Source: Novosphingobium clariflavum (GTDB lineage: Bacteria; Pseudomonadota; Alphaproteobacteria; Sphingomonadales; Sphingomonadaceae). From it: a stretch of DNA of 64,000 nucleotides. The translations under genes were made by a program, and so were the position numbers. The stretch covers positions 248,001 to 312,000 of the forward strand of contig NZ_JAPCWC010000002.1 of assembly GCF_026420865.1 (NCBI RefSeq), in the 5' to 3' direction. Positions 11,376 to 20,542 of this stretch are shown here, in pieces. Each line of letters opens with the position of its first letter. Within the stretch, counting starts at the first letter, position 1. The notes beneath the pieces were generated by a model. That model was not told the DNA's origin, did not search any database, and saw only the letters and a program-made list of their open reading frames with translations.

Positions 11376-12113
11376 TCAGAGGAAGGCTTTCACCTTGTCG
11401 AGCACCAGTTCGGCATGCTCCTTCCGGCAGATCAGCAAGTCCGGCATATAGACGTCCTCCCGATTGTAGACCAGCGGACTGCCGTCGATGCGCGAGACGT
11501 GGAGGCCCCAGCCGAGCGCGACCGCCGCGGGGGCGCAGCTGTCCCACTCGTACTGGCCGCCGGAGTGGAGGTAGATGTCCGCCTCTCCGCGCAGGATCGC
11601 CATGGCCTTGGCCCCGGCCGATCCCATCGGGACGAGTTCCGCCCCGATCTCTTCGGCCACGCCGGTCGCTTCCTTGGCCGGACGCGTGCGGCTGACCACC
11701 ATGCGCAGCCGCTCAGGCGCGGGCGGCACTTCGCCCGGCTGGTCGGAGCGCAGGACCACACCCGCGCCGGGGAGCGCGACCGCCCCCAGCACCGGCGCGC
11801 CGTCCACCGCCATGCCGACATGGACCGCCCAGTCGGCCCGTTCCTCGCCATATTCGCGGGTGCCGTCGACCGGATCGACGATCCACACCCGCGCCTTGGC
11901 CAGACGCTCGGCATTGTCCTTTTCCTCTTCGGAGAGCAGCCCGTCCTCGGGGCGCTGCTCGCGAAGGGCGTGGCAGAGGAACTGGTTGGCGGTCTGATCC
12001 CCCGCCTTGCCCAGCGACTTGCCCGAGAACAGGCCGGAACCCCGCACGTCGAGCAGGATCTTGCCCGCCACTTCGGCCAGATGCGCGGCGAGATCGCCGT
12101 CGGTGAGGCTCAT
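11376..12113 (-). CDS. cysQ: 3'(2'),5'-bisphosphate nucleotidase CysQ
   Basis: A 245-residue inositol-monophosphatase-fold phosphatase that hydrolyses PAP (3'-phosphoadenosine 5'-phosphate) to AMP, clearing the by-product of PAPS-dependent sulfotransfer. Metal-binding motifs are LSEEEKD (about 60-66), DPVDGTREY (about 79-87) and the C-terminal GGQYEWDSCAPAAVA. Its ATG overlaps the cysNC stop as TGATG, so it is the third gene of a tight cysD-cysNC-cysQ operon. Placement directly behind PAPS synthesis, with a sulfotransferase 8 kb away, supports the PAP role over inositol phosphatase. Confidence 0.92.
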   Translation of the reverse strand: MSLTDGDLAAHLAEVAGKILLDVRGSGLFSGKSLGKAGDQTANQFLCHALREQRPEDGLLSEEEKDNAERLAKARVWIVDPVDGTREYGEERADWAVHVGMAVDGAPVLGAVALPGAGVVLRSDQPGEVPPAPERLRMVVSRTRPAKEATGVAEEIGAELVPMGSAGAKAMAILRGEADIYLHSGGQYEWDSCAPAAVALGWGLHVSRIDGSPLVYNREDVYMPDLLICRKEHAELVLDKVKAFL

Positions 12114-14071
12114 CAGGCGTCTCCCAGCAGCGTGTCGACGATGAGGTTCGCCGCCTCCTCGGGCGAGATCGCCGTGGTGTCGATGCGGATTTCCGGGTTG
12201 CGCGGCGCTTCGTAAGGGCTGTCGATACCGGTGAAGTTCTTCAGTTCACCCGAACGCGCCTTCTTGTAGAGGCCCTTGACGTCGCGCGCCTCGGCCACCT
12301 TCAGCGGCGTGTCGATGAACACTTCGAAGAACTCGCCTTCCGGCAGCATCGAGCGCACCATCTCGCGGTCTGCCTGGAACGGCGAGATGAAGGCGGTGAT
12401 GACGATCAGGCCCGCGTCGGTCATCAGCTTCGAGACTTCGCCGACGCGACGGATGTTCTCGATACGGTCGGCCTCGGTGAAGCCCAGGTCCTTGTTGAGG
12501 CCGTGGCGCACGTTGTCACCGTCGAGCAGGAAGGTGTGCCGGTTCATCCGGTGCAGCTTCTTCTCGACGAGGTTGGCGATGGTCGACTTGCCGGAGCCCG
12601 AAAGACCGGTGAACCACAGCACCGCCGGGCGCTGGTTCTTGAGGCCTGCGTGCTGCTTGCGATCGATGTCCACGGCCTGCCAATGCACGTTCTGCGAACG
12701 GCGCAGCGAGAAGTGGATCATGCCCGCCGCCACCGTGGCGTTGGTCATCTTGTCGATCAGGATGAAGCCGCCGAGCGTGCGGTTGTCGGCATAAGGTTCG
12801 AAGACGATCTGCTTGTCGGTGGTCAGTTCCGCCACGCCGATGGCGTTGAGCTCCAGCGTCTTGGCCGCCAGCTTCTCCATCGTGTTGACGTTGACTTCGT
12901 ACTTCGGCTCCTGGACCGTCGCCGACACCATCTGGGTGCCGATCTTCAGCCAGTAGGCGCGGCCGGGCACCATGGCCTCGTCCGCCATCCACACGAACGT
13001 CGCCTCGAACTGGTCGGCGGTCTGCGGCGGATTGTCGGCAACCGAGATCACCGACCCGCGCGAGCAGTCGATCTCGTCCGCGAAGCACACGGTGACCGAC
13101 TGGCCGGCAACCGCTTCTTCCAGATCGCCGTCGAAGGTGACGACGCGCGTGATCGTGCTGGTCTTGCCCGAGGGCAGGACGCGGATCTTGTCGCCCGCCT
13201 TCACCGAACCGGTGGCGATCAGGCCCGAGAACCCGCGGAAATCGAGGTTCGGACGGTTCACCCACTGCACCGGCAGGCGCAGCGGCTTGTCGGCATCGAC
13301 CGAGGAGAGAACCTCCACCGTTTCCAGATGCTCGACCAGCGGGATACCGGCGTACTGCGGCGCCTTGTACCACGGGGTCTTGTCCGAGAGCGTGGTGATG
13401 TTGTCGCCCTTGAAGCCCGAAATCGGCAGCGCGGTGAAGCTTTCGATGCCGATCGACTGCGCGAACTCGGTATAGTCCGCCAGGATCTTGTCGAAGACCT
13501 CCTGGCTGTAGTCCACCAGGTCCATCTTGTTCACGGCCAGGACGATGTTCTTGATGCCGATCAGGTGGCACAAGTACGAGTGGCGGCGCGTCTGCACCAG
13601 CACGCCCTTGCGCGCATCGATCAGGATCACCGCAAGGTCGGCGGTGGAAGCGCCGGTGACCATGTTGCGGGTGTACTGTTCGTGGCCCGGGCAGTCGGCG
13701 ACGATGAACTTGCGCTTCTCGGTGTTGAAGAAGCGATAGGCCACGTCGATGGTGATGCCCTGCTCGCGCTCGGCGGCAAGACCGTCGACCAGCAGCGCGA
13801 AGTCGATCTCCTGCCCCTGCGTGCCGACCTTACGGGAATCCGACTGCAGCGCGTCCAGCTGGTCCTCGAAGATCATCTTCGAATCGTAGAGCAGGCGCCC
13901 GATCAGGGTGGACTTGCCATCATCGACGCTGCCGCAGGTGATGAAGCGGAGCATCGTCTTGTGCTCGTGCTGCACGAGATAGGCGTCGATGTCCTCGGCA
14001 ATCAGCTTGTCGGTGACATAGACAGCTTCCTTGGTGGCGTTCTGCACCGTTTCAGTGTCGCTCTGTCCCAT
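12113..14071 (-). CDS. cysNC: Bifunctional sulfate adenylyltransferase subunit 1/adenylylsulfate kinase CysNC
   Basis: A 652-residue fusion. The N-terminal CysN part is an EF-Tu-like GTPase that drives APS formation by CysD: P-loop GSVDDGKS (47-54), [12 protein letters not shown], and NKMD for guanine. The C-terminal part from about residue 481 is APS kinase (CysC), with P-loop GLSGSGKS (about 489-496), [11 protein letters not shown] and [10 protein letters not shown], which makes PAPS from APS. Both overlaps with neighbours are TGATG, so the three proteins should be made in step. No cysH or cysI occurs in the window, so the PAPS could feed reduction encoded elsewhere, sulfotransfer, or both. 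Confidence 0.96.
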   Translation of the reverse strand: MGQSDTETVQNATKEAVYVTDKLIAEDIDAYLVQHEHKTMLRFITCGSVDDGKSTLIGRLLYDSKMIFEDQLDALQSDSRKVGTQGQEIDFALLVDGLAAEREQGITIDVAYRFFNTEKRKFIVADCPGHEQYTRNMVTGASTADLAVILIDARKGVLVQTRRHSYLCHLIGIKNIVLAVNKMDLVDYSQEVFDKILADYTEFAQSIGIESFTALPISGFKGDNITTLSDKTPWYKAPQYAGIPLVEHLETVEVLSSVDADKPLRLPVQWVNRPNLDFRGFSGLIATGSVKAGDKIRVLPSGKTSTITRVVTFDGDLEEAVAGQSVTVCFADEIDCSRGSVISVADNPPQTADQFEATFVWMADEAMVPGRAYWLKIGTQMVSATVQEPKYEVNVNTMEKLAAKTLELNAIGVAELTTDKQIVFEPYADNRTLGGFILIDKMTNATVAAGMIHFSLRRSQNVHWQAVDIDRKQHAGLKNQRPAVLWFTGLSGSGKSTIANLVEKKLHRMNRHTFLLDGDNVRHGLNKDLGFTEADRIENIRRVGEVSKLMTDAGLIVITAFISPFQADREMVRSMLPEGEFFEVFIDTPLKVAEARDVKGLYKKARSGELKNFTGIDSPYEAPRNPEIRIDTTAISPEEAANLIVDTLLGDA

Positions 14072-14973
14072 CAGAAGTACCCCTGCTGCTTCTTGACTTC
14101 CATGCCGGCACCGCCGGCGTCCTTGTCGATGGCGCGGCCCTGCCGCTCGGATGTGGTGGTGAGCAGGGTCTCCTGGATCACGTCGGGAAGCGTCTTCGCC
14201 TCGCTCTCCACCGCGCCGGTCAGCGGGTAGCAGCCGAGCGTGCGGAACCGGATCGAGCGTTCGACCGGAACCTCGCCTTCCTTTAGCGGGAAGCGCTCGT
14301 CGTCCACCATCAGCAGCATGCCGTCACGCTCCACGGTGGGGCGCTTCTCGGCAAAGTAGAGCGGCACGATGGGGATGTCGTTGAGGTGGATGTACTGCCA
14401 GATGTCCAGCTCGGTCCAGTTGGAGATCGGGAAGACGCGGATCGATTCCCCGCGCGCCTTCCTGGCATTGTAGAGGTTCCACAGTTCCGGGCGCTGGTTC
14501 TTCGGGTCCCAGCCGTGCGAGGAGGTGCGGAACGAGAAGATGCGCTCCTTGGCGCGGCTCTTCTCCTCGTCGCGGCGGGCGCCGCCGAAGGCCGCGTCGA
14601 AGCCGTACTTGTCCAGCGCCTGCTTCAGGCCCTCGGTCTTCCACATGTCGGTGTGGAGCGCGCCGTGGTCGAACGGGTTGATGCCCTTCTCGACCGCCTC
14701 GGGGTTCTGGTAGACCAGCAGCTCCATGCCGCTCTCACGCGCCATCTTGTCGCGCAGCTCGTACATCGCCTTGAACTTCCACGTCGTATCGACATGGAGC
14801 AGCGGGAACGGCGGCGGCGAGGGATAGAACGCCTTGCGGGCAAGGTGCAGCATCACCGCGCTGTCCTTGCCGACCGAATAGAGCATCACCGGCTTTTCAG
14901 CCTCGGCGACGACTTCGCGGATGATGTGGATGCTCTCGGCTTCGAGACGCTCCAGATGCGTGAGTGTTTTCAT
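14071..14973 (-). CDS. cysD: Sulfate adenylyltransferase subunit 2 CysD
   Basis: A 300-residue ATP-pyrophosphatase-type catalytic subunit that joins sulfate to AMP, giving APS. The PP-loop motif [14 protein letters not shown] is at about residues 31-44, followed by [35 protein letters not shown] and [13 protein letters not shown]. The ATG at 14973 follows AGAGGAAGG and gives the usual family length, whereas the open frame upstream is not conserved-looking. It heads the leftward cysD-cysNC-cysQ operon and is divergent from the LuxR-type gene at 15080, leaving 106 bp for both promoters. Confidence 0.96.
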   Translation of the reverse strand: MKTLTHLERLEAESIHIIREVVAEAEKPVMLYSVGKDSAVMLHLARKAFYPSPPPFPLLHVDTTWKFKAMYELRDKMARESGMELLVYQNPEAVEKGINPFDHGALHTDMWKTEGLKQALDKYGFDAAFGGARRDEEKSRAKERIFSFRTSSHGWDPKNQRPELWNLYNARKARGESIRVFPISNWTELDIWQYIHLNDIPIVPLYFAEKRPTVERDGMLLMVDDERFPLKEGEVPVERSIRFRTLGCYPLTGAVESEAKTLPDVIQETLLTTTSERQGRAIDKDAGGAGMEVKKQQGYF

Positions 14974-15060
14974 CAGGCCTTCCTCTGCCCTTGGGCTCAC
15001 GCCCGTTCGGCTGGGTGTCAAACTGTCCCGATCCGAATCGCAGGGATGACATTTCCGCGA

Positions 15061-15078
15061 ACCTCCCATATGGGAGGT
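15061..15078. promoter_or_regulatory. Perfect 18-bp palindrome over the ribosome-binding site of the LuxR-type gene
   Basis: The sequence ACCTCCCATATGGGAGGT is an uninterrupted palindrome ending 1 nt before the ATG at 15080, and its GGGAGG is the only Shine-Dalgarno sequence available. It lies in the intergenic space shared with cysD. It could be an operator for a dimeric regulator, for example autoregulation, or form an RNA hairpin that hides the ribosome-binding site. Confidence 0.6.
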
Positions 15079-15079
15079 C

Positions 15080-16177
15080 ATGGCCCTTACCAGCAACGAC
15101 GAGACCGATCTCCTCATCCCGCTCTTTCAGGGAAGTGCCGAAAATCCACGATTTTCGACATTTCTGGAAAGATTGCGTCGCCGCACCCAGGCCGATTACG
15201 TAAGCCTGATCCTTCGCATGGGCGATGGCGCCCATGCCGCAATCGTCGAAAGCCATGCCGGAATCGACTTGCGCAAGCGCGCCCGCGAGTCGGAACAGCA
15301 GGGGCCGTTCGACCTTGACCGCTACCTTTACGACAGCCTGCGGCCGGGGCGGGTCTATTCGATCGGGGAGATGATCGATCACGATCCGGTGGCGCGCGCG
15401 GATCGCAACCGGCGCATGGCCAAGCTTGGCATCAGCGACGAGCGCGTGGTGCGGATCGCCGGCGGCGAGCGCTACAGCGCATGGCTGCTCATGGCCCGTG
15501 CGCGCGAGTGCACCGCCGCCGACAGCGCCCTGCTCTCCAGTCTGGCACCCTACGTCGCCATCGCGGTCGAGAACCTCGTGGTGATGGACCGCGACCGGCT
15601 GGCGGCACGGATCAACGCCGTGGGGCTGGAGCGCACTGGCAAGGGCTGGATGCTTCTGGACGCCGAAGCGCGCGTTGTGGCGGCCGATCCCGCGCTGGCG
15701 GAATTCTGGCAAACGCACTGCGGCGCGGCGCTGCGCCCGGGCGAACGCGTGCTGGGCCTCGATCTCGCCGCCGAGCGCAAGCTGGCGGCCATCGCGGCAG
15801 AAATGGCGCAGGACCGCACGCTGTCCGCAAGGCCGCTGTTGCTGCGGGACACCCCGCATATCGAGGCGCTGCTGATGCCCGCCGAAAATGCGGAGGCCCT
15901 TGCCGCACCGGCGATCCTGGCGCTCTGCACCCTGCCCCGCCCGCATTCGGATCAGAGCGCCGAACGACTGGCCGCCGTCTTCGACCTTCCCCGGCGAGAG
16001 GCGGAACTGGCTATGGCGCTGGCGGACGGCCACTCCATAGCCGAAGCGGCGGAGCGCATGGGCCTGACGCTGGAAACGGCGCGCAACTATTCCAAGCGGC
16101 TCTACGCCAAGCTGGGGGTGCGGGGGCAGGCAGAACTGGTGCGGCTGGTGTACCAGAGCAGCGCGGTCATGGCGTAA
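15080..16177 (+). CDS. LuxR-type helix-turn-helix transcriptional regulator
   Basis: A 365-residue regulator with a C-terminal LuxR/Nar[33 protein letters not shown] carries the scaffold and first helices, and [29 protein letters not shown] the recognition helix. The first 290 residues look like sensory (GAF/PAS-like) modules, but I cannot name a ligand domain. It is divergent from cysD and convergent with the alkylsulfatase-like gene, so sulfur or sulfate-ester metabolism is a plausible target. The Shine-Dalgarno GGGAGG is only 2 nt from the ATG, unusually close, and lies inside a palindrome. Confidence 0.85.
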   Translation: MALTSNDETDLLIPLFQGSAENPRFSTFLERLRRRTQADYVSLILRMGDGAHAAIVESHAGIDLRKRARESEQQGPFDLDRYLYDSLRPGRVYSIGEMIDHDPVARADRNRRMAKLGISDERVVRIAGGERYSAWLLMARARECTAADSALLSSLAPYVAIAVENLVVMDRDRLAARINAVGLERTGKGWMLLDAEARVVAADPALAEFWQTHCGAALRPGERVLGLDLAAERKLAAIAAEMAQDRTLSARPLLLRDTPHIEALLMPAENAEALAAPAILALCTLPRPHSDQSAERLAAVFDLPRREAELAMALADGHSIAEAAERMGLTLETARNYSKRLYAKLGVRGQAELVRLVYQSSAVMA

Positions 16178-16257
16178 GGCGCTTTCCCAACGCTGCCCCC
16201 CCAAAAAAAAGTACCCTCGAACCCAAAACCTTCGCGGGGACGGCGGATGCTGGCAGA

Positions 16258-17505
16258 TCAATCGCCCAGCTTGGCCTCCATCGCCGCGATTTCCGAACGC
16301 AGCCACATCGTCTCGGACAGGTTCCTGCCGCCCGAAGCTGCCAGCAGCGCCTCATGGGCGGCCTTGCGCACGGTCAGCGCCGCCGCATTGTCCGGCTCGG
16401 CACTGAGGGCGATGTCGGTCAGGTGCACAGCCTCCAGCGGAGCGCCTGCATCCAGCTTCACCTGCGCCCGTTCGGCCAGCCTGGCCGCGCCGCCAGCCAG
16501 TTCGACCAGATCGCCATCCACGCTGGAACGCGGCACACCATAGAGCGCCGTCGTGCCGTCCTCATAGTGCAGCCAGCCCGCGTACTCGCGCCAGATCGAC
16601 TTGACGGCCCAGGCTGCCTTGCCGTGGAATTCGCCGATCTCCAGCCCCTCGGGCCAGGCAAATTCGCGCATCAGCCTGTGCACGTCCTTGCCCGCCTTCA
16701 TGCCTTCCAGCGTGTATTCGCGCACGTAGCTGACCGCCGCGTGCATCCTGTCGAGATCGGCGCGGATGCGCTCGGCTCCGCGAATGACCTCGCCGTGGCC
16801 GGTCACGACGATCTCGGCCCCAAGGTCGCGGATCGTCTCCAGCGACTTCAGGTAGTTGCGCACCAGACGCGGCTTGTCGCCGCGCAGGGTGTTGAGGAAC
16901 GGCATCGATAGCCAGACCGGACCGAAGACGTTACCGGTAAAGGCGATCTTCTCCTGGGGCAGCCAGACCGTCAGCGCGTCGATGGTCTCGCCCTCGGGCG
17001 TGGAGATCAATTCGAACGTCCGCCCGCCAAGATCGATGGTCAGGCGGCGGTCGACGAGGATATCGGGAACCACGTGCGGGGCCGGCTTGGGCGAACCGCC
17101 GCGCTTGAGCGTCGCCCCCCAGAGCTTCCCGCTCCTGGGCCCGAAGAAAGGCTGGAGGTCCATCATGTCCGAAAGCGCTTCATTGAAGCCCGGCCCGCCA
17201 ACGACTTGCGTGCCCTGCTCCAGGAATTCCGGCACGCCGCCGAAGTGGTCCGCATGGCTCTGCGTCAGGATGATGAAGGCCAGCGGCCCGGTGCGATGCG
17301 GGGTCAGCAGGCGCTTGGTGCGCTCTGCATTATCCATGAAGCCGGTGTTGATCATGACGTCGCCCTCGGACGTCGTCACCAGGTAGGCGTTCGAGATGTC
17401 GTTGGCCTGAAACACGAAATCGGTGACCGCGATAGCCTCGGCCTGCTCGTCACCCGAGCGGACCAGCCCCGCCAGCTTCGGACCGGCATCCTTCCTGTCG
17501 GCCAT
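16258..17505 (-). CDS. Alkylsulfatase-like metallo-beta-lactamase-fold protein
   Basis: A 415-residue MBL-fold protein resembling the SdsA1/alkylsulfatase family. It has an N-terminal hydrolase domain (ILTQSHADHFGG, 79-90; TGHGEVIRGAERI, about 244) and a dimerisation-type domain (SIWREYAGWLHYEDGTTALYG, about 309-329) with a helical tail. It is shorter than secreted SdsA1 (about 650), has no signal peptide and lacks the C-terminal SCP2-like domain. The usual zinc motif HxHxDH reads QSHADH, so the first His is Gln82. It starts 1 nt after the stop of the zinc alcohol dehydrogenase. Cleavage of an intracellular sulfate ester is a reasonable hypothesis given the sulfotransferase nearby, but another hydrolase activity is possible. 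Confidence 0.72.
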   Translation of the reverse strand: MADRKDAGPKLAGLVRSGDEQAEAIAVTDFVFQANDISNAYLVTTSEGDVMINTGFMDNAERTKRLLTPHRTGPLAFIILTQSHADHFGGVPEFLEQGTQVVGGPGFNEALSDMMDLQPFFGPRSGKLWGATLKRGGSPKPAPHVVPDILVDRRLTIDLGGRTFELISTPEGETIDALTVWLPQEKIAFTGNVFGPVWLSMPFLNTLRGDKPRLVRNYLKSLETIRDLGAEIVVTGHGEVIRGAERIRADLDRMHAAVSYVREYTLEGMKAGKDVHRLMREFAWPEGLEIGEFHGKAAWAVKSIWREYAGWLHYEDGTTALYGVPRSSVDGDLVELAGGAARLAERAQVKLDAGAPLEAVHLTDIALSAEPDNAAALTVRKAAHEALLAASGGRNLSETMWLRSEIAAMEAKLGD

Positions 17506-17506
17506 C

Positions 17507-18514
17507 TCAAGCCTCCTCGATCCCGATCATGACTTTGGCGGACTGCGGCGTCGCGGCAATTTCCAGGCCCTTCATGATCTCGCTGAACGGCAGCTTGTGA
17601 CTGATCATCGGCGCGATCTTGTCCTTCAGGCGGGGCATGGCGGCGACCACTTCAGGCATTTCGGTGGGATAGCCGACCGCCGTGGTGATCGTCATCTCGC
17701 TGGTCAGCATGCGGCCGACCGGGAACTCGATGGGCCGCATGTAGGCGGCGGTGATGACCAGCCGGGCATGCAGCTTGGCCATCATGATCACGTCGGTCAG
17801 GATGCCTGGCGCGCCCGCCGCGTCGATGAAGGCATCGGTGCCCACGCCCACGCGGCCATAGCTTGGCACTTCGCCGTGCAACCTGGCCAGTTCCGCCCGC
17901 AGATCGACCTTCGTGGGATCGAGCGCGGCCTGCACGCCAAGGGCCCGCGCGCGCTCCAGACGCTCTTCGGAAAGGTCCAGCGCGACGACATCGGTCACCC
18001 CGCGATCGACCAGCCAGAGCAACATGCCCAGTCCGATCGGCCCGCAGCCGAACACCACGACCTTGTCGCCCGGCTTCACATCGGCGCGGTTGACGCCGTG
18101 CATGGCGACGGCCAGCGGCTCGCACATGGCGGCGACGTCGTAGGAAATGCCCTCGGGGATCGGCAGGATGGAATCGCCGAGGCGCGCCTCGCGCACCAGC
18201 AACTCCTGCGTGAATGCGCCTTCCGGCCCGCCCGAACCGATGTTGCTGGGCGTCATCATCGGATTGACGATGACGGCATCCCCCACCGCGATCCCGGCGA
18301 CTTCGGCGCCGACTTCCATCACCTCGCCCGCGCCTTCATGGCCTAGCGCGGTCTCCACGCCCGGCGGAATGCCGCCCATCTTGATGTAGGACAGGTCCGA
18401 TCCGCAGATGCCGACCGACTTCATCCTGACGACCACGTCCTTCGGCCCGGCCGCCGGACGTTCGTAGGCATCGAGGCGAACGTCGCCTTGCCCATGGATC
18501 TTGAGCAATTCCAT
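17507..18514 (-). CDS. Zinc-dependent medium-chain alcohol dehydrogenase
   Basis: A 335-residue MDR alcohol dehydrogenase of the sorbitol/threonine dehydrogenase type. Catalytic zinc ligands Cys37 (GICGSD) and His59-Glu60 (GHE) are present, and the NAD loop GCGPIGLG follows KVVVF (about 158-165). The four-Cys structural zinc lobe is missing, since the lobe reads NPMMTPSNIGSGG. It lies between an SDR and the alkylsulfatase-like gene in one leftward operon (spacings 22 and 1 nt). An alcohol released from a sulfate ester could be its substrate, which is inference from position. Confidence 0.88.
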   Translation of the reverse strand: MELLKIHGQGDVRLDAYERPAAGPKDVVVRMKSVGICGSDLSYIKMGGIPPGVETALGHEGAGEVMEVGAEVAGIAVGDAVIVNPMMTPSNIGSGGPEGAFTQELLVREARLGDSILPIPEGISYDVAAMCEPLAVAMHGVNRADVKPGDKVVVFGCGPIGLGMLLWLVDRGVTDVVALDLSEERLERARALGVQAALDPTKVDLRAELARLHGEVPSYGRVGVGTDAFIDAAGAPGILTDVIMMAKLHARLVITAAYMRPIEFPVGRMLTSEMTITTAVGYPTEMPEVVAAMPRLKDKIAPMISHKLPFSEIMKGLEIAATPQSAKVMIGIEEA

Positions 18515-18536
18515 CGCGTCTCTCCCCTGGCCCCGC

Positions 18537-19328
18537 TTAAGGACGAACCATGTAACCGCCGTCGATCGTGACCGTCTCGCCGGTCATGAACGAACTGGCG
18601 TCCGAGCAAAGATAGGCGCCGATGCCCTCGAAGTCGGCCGGATAGCCGGTGCGCTTCATCGGGATCGTCGGCGCGAAATGCGCGGCCACGGCATCGGCGC
18701 GGGCTCCCTCGCCCATCATCGGCGTGATGACGAGGCCCGGCGCCACGACGTTGGCGCGAATGCCCAGCGGCGCCAGCTCGATGGCCAGACAGCGGATCGC
18801 CGCTGCCACCGCCGCTTTCGATGCGGCATATTCCATCTTGCCCGGCAGGCCCTGGAACAGCGAGAGCGAACCACAGGCGACAAGGCTGCCGCCGCTTTGA
18901 TCTCCCGCCTCCACGCGCTCCTTCATCAACCGCGCGCCTTCACGCAGCGTGAAGAAAGCGCCGTCCAGCGCGGTCTTCTGGAATTCGTACCAGTGCTCGG
19001 TCGGCATCTCGAAGGCCGAGTTGTAGCGCGGGCTTGCACCGGAGTTGGCGAACACGCAGTCCACCCGGCCGAAATCGACCATCACCTGCTCGTAACCGGC
19101 CTTGATGTTGGCTTCTTCCGAAACGTCGACCTGATAGGCGATCACCTTGCCTGCGCCGGCCGCTTCCAGTTCGGCCTTGGCCTTCGCGCTCTTTTCCGCG
19201 TTGCGCGCCCAGATCGCGAGATCGCCGCCCATCTTGGCCACGCCCATGGCAAAGCCGAAACCGATGCCGCCGTTGCCGCCGGTCACCACCGTCACCTTGC
19301 CCGTGCAATCAAAAAGGCCCTTGGCCAT
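18537..19328 (-). CDS. Short-chain dehydrogenase/reductase
   Basis: A 263-residue classical SDR, first gene of the SDR-alcohol dehydrogenase-MBL operon. The nucleotide loop is TGGNGGIG; the usual NNAG reads ANSGA; the catalytic Ser is in CGSLSLFQG and Tyr-Lys in YAASK. The C-terminus ITPMMGEGARADAVAAHF...TIDGGYMV is typical of sugar, steroid or alcohol dehydrogenases. Of two adjacent ATGs (19331 and 19328), the second sits 6 nt from GGAG and is preferred. It is divergent from the AraC-type regulator, which may control the operon. Confidence 0.85.
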   Translation of the reverse strand: MAKGLFDCTGKVTVVTGGNGGIGFGFAMGVAKMGGDLAIWARNAEKSAKAKAELEAAGAGKVIAYQVDVSEEANIKAGYEQVMVDFGRVDCVFANSGASPRYNSAFEMPTEHWYEFQKTALDGAFFTLREGARLMKERVEAGDQSGGSLVACGSLSLFQGLPGKMEYAASKAAVAAAIRCLAIELAPLGIRANVVAPGLVITPMMGEGARADAVAAHFAPTIPMKRTGYPADFEGIGAYLCSDASSFMTGETVTIDGGYMVRP

Positions 19329-19498
19329 CATTCTCTCCTCGATCCCTCCACCGACTTTCCCGCCGGCACTTTCGTTGGCGCGATGTTTCCCGTGGGCAGC
19401 TTGTCCCGCAAGTGTGGCAATCGTAGAATTCGGGCCCTATCCAAGCATCAGGGACACGAATTCGGGCCAGCGGCCCGACACGTCCCGGAGAGCCTGCC

Positions 19499-20395
19499 AT
19501 GCCCGAAACGCAACTCGCCCATTCGCCAACGATGATTGTCGACGCGGAACTTTCCGCAGCCGGAATCACCGCGCAGATCGTGCGCTTCGACATTCCCGAA
19601 CCGACCGACACGCGCCACGCCCTGGGCTCGGGCTATCACGTCAACATGTGCCTGACCCCGCGCCCGCTGGACTCGCGCGGCGGCTATCGCGAGCGCTGGG
19701 GCCCGCACCGGTTCGAACGTCTGGGCGACATCTTTGCGATCCCCCCCGGAGAGGCGCTCTACATTCGCGGCGGCAGCGGCCGACAGGCCTCGTTGGTCTG
19801 CACCATCGACGCCGCGCTGGTGCACGACCTGCTCGGCCGAGACCTGCCGTGGGACGATGCGCACCTCGCCGCAGCGCTCGACATCGGCAGCGCGCATGTG
19901 CGGGCACTGCTGTTCCGTATCACCGCCGAAGTGCGCCATCCCGGCCTTGCCGCGCAGCGCATGCTGGAACTGCTGGGCGGCGAACTGGCCATCGAGCTTG
20001 GACGCTACGGCCTCGAAGTTGCCGAAAGACCGACGACCGGCGGCCTTTCCGGCTGGCGGCTGCGCCTGATCGAGGAACGCCTGGCCAGCGACCTCACTTC
20101 CCCGTCGCTCAAGGATCTGGCCGCGATGTGCGGGCTCTCCGTGCGGCAGTTGACCCGCGGCTTTCGCGTCAGCCGCGCCTGCTCGATCGGCGACTATATC
20201 GAACAGCGCCGGATGGAAGCTGCCAAACGCCTGTTGATGGAAGGCGAAAGCGTGAAGACGGTCGCCTTCGCCATGGGCTTTGCCTCCCCTTCCAGCTTCA
20301 CGTTCGCGTTTCGCCGCGCCGTGGGCGCCAGCCCCAGCACGTTCCGCCAGCGGCAGGCGCGCGCCTTGTCCTCGATGGCCTCCGCCGCAGCATGA
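19499..20395 (+). CDS. AraC family transcriptional regulator
   Basis: A 298-residue regulator with an N-terminal cupin-like sensing region (YHVNMCLTPRP, FERLGDIFAIPPGEALYIRGG) and a C-terminal AraC double HTH from about residue 190. The first helix-turn-helix is SLKDLAAMCGLSVRQLTRGF and the second VKTVAFAMGFASPSSFTFAFRRAVG. GGAGAG lies 8 nt before the ATG. It diverges from the SDR-alcohol dehydrogenase-MBL operon and precedes the sulfotransferase by 147 bp, so it may control both flanks. Confidence 0.88.
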   Translation: MPETQLAHSPTMIVDAELSAAGITAQIVRFDIPEPTDTRHALGSGYHVNMCLTPRPLDSRGGYRERWGPHRFERLGDIFAIPPGEALYIRGGSGRQASLVCTIDAALVHDLLGRDLPWDDAHLAAALDIGSAHVRALLFRITAEVRHPGLAAQRMLELLGGELAIELGRYGLEVAERPTTGGLSGWRLRLIEERLASDLTSPSLKDLAAMCGLSVRQLTRGFRVSRACSIGDYIEQRRMEAAKRLLMEGESVKTVAFAMGFASPSSFTFAFRRAVGASPSTFRQRQARALSSMASAAA

Positions 20396-20542
20396 GGGGC
20401 GGCGGGTCTTGGCCCATATTCGACATTACGTCCTGATCCGTCATGTCAGCCGCATTGCCAAGGCGGCTCTCCCGCTGGCTATCTCATGGCGATGAGGCCG
20501 CCGCAGCGGCCCGCGCCGAGACACGGGAAAGAGGATCACGAA

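Noticed and set aside
14974..15117. Upstream extension of cysD
   Set aside because: The added residues do not look like CysD and would overlap the divergent regulator and its palindrome; ATG 14973 gives the standard 300 residues.
16196..16210. C7A8 homopolymer junction between the LuxR-type and MBL genes as a terminator
   Set aside because: On the minus strand it gives eight T residues, but I could not find a convincing stem just before them.
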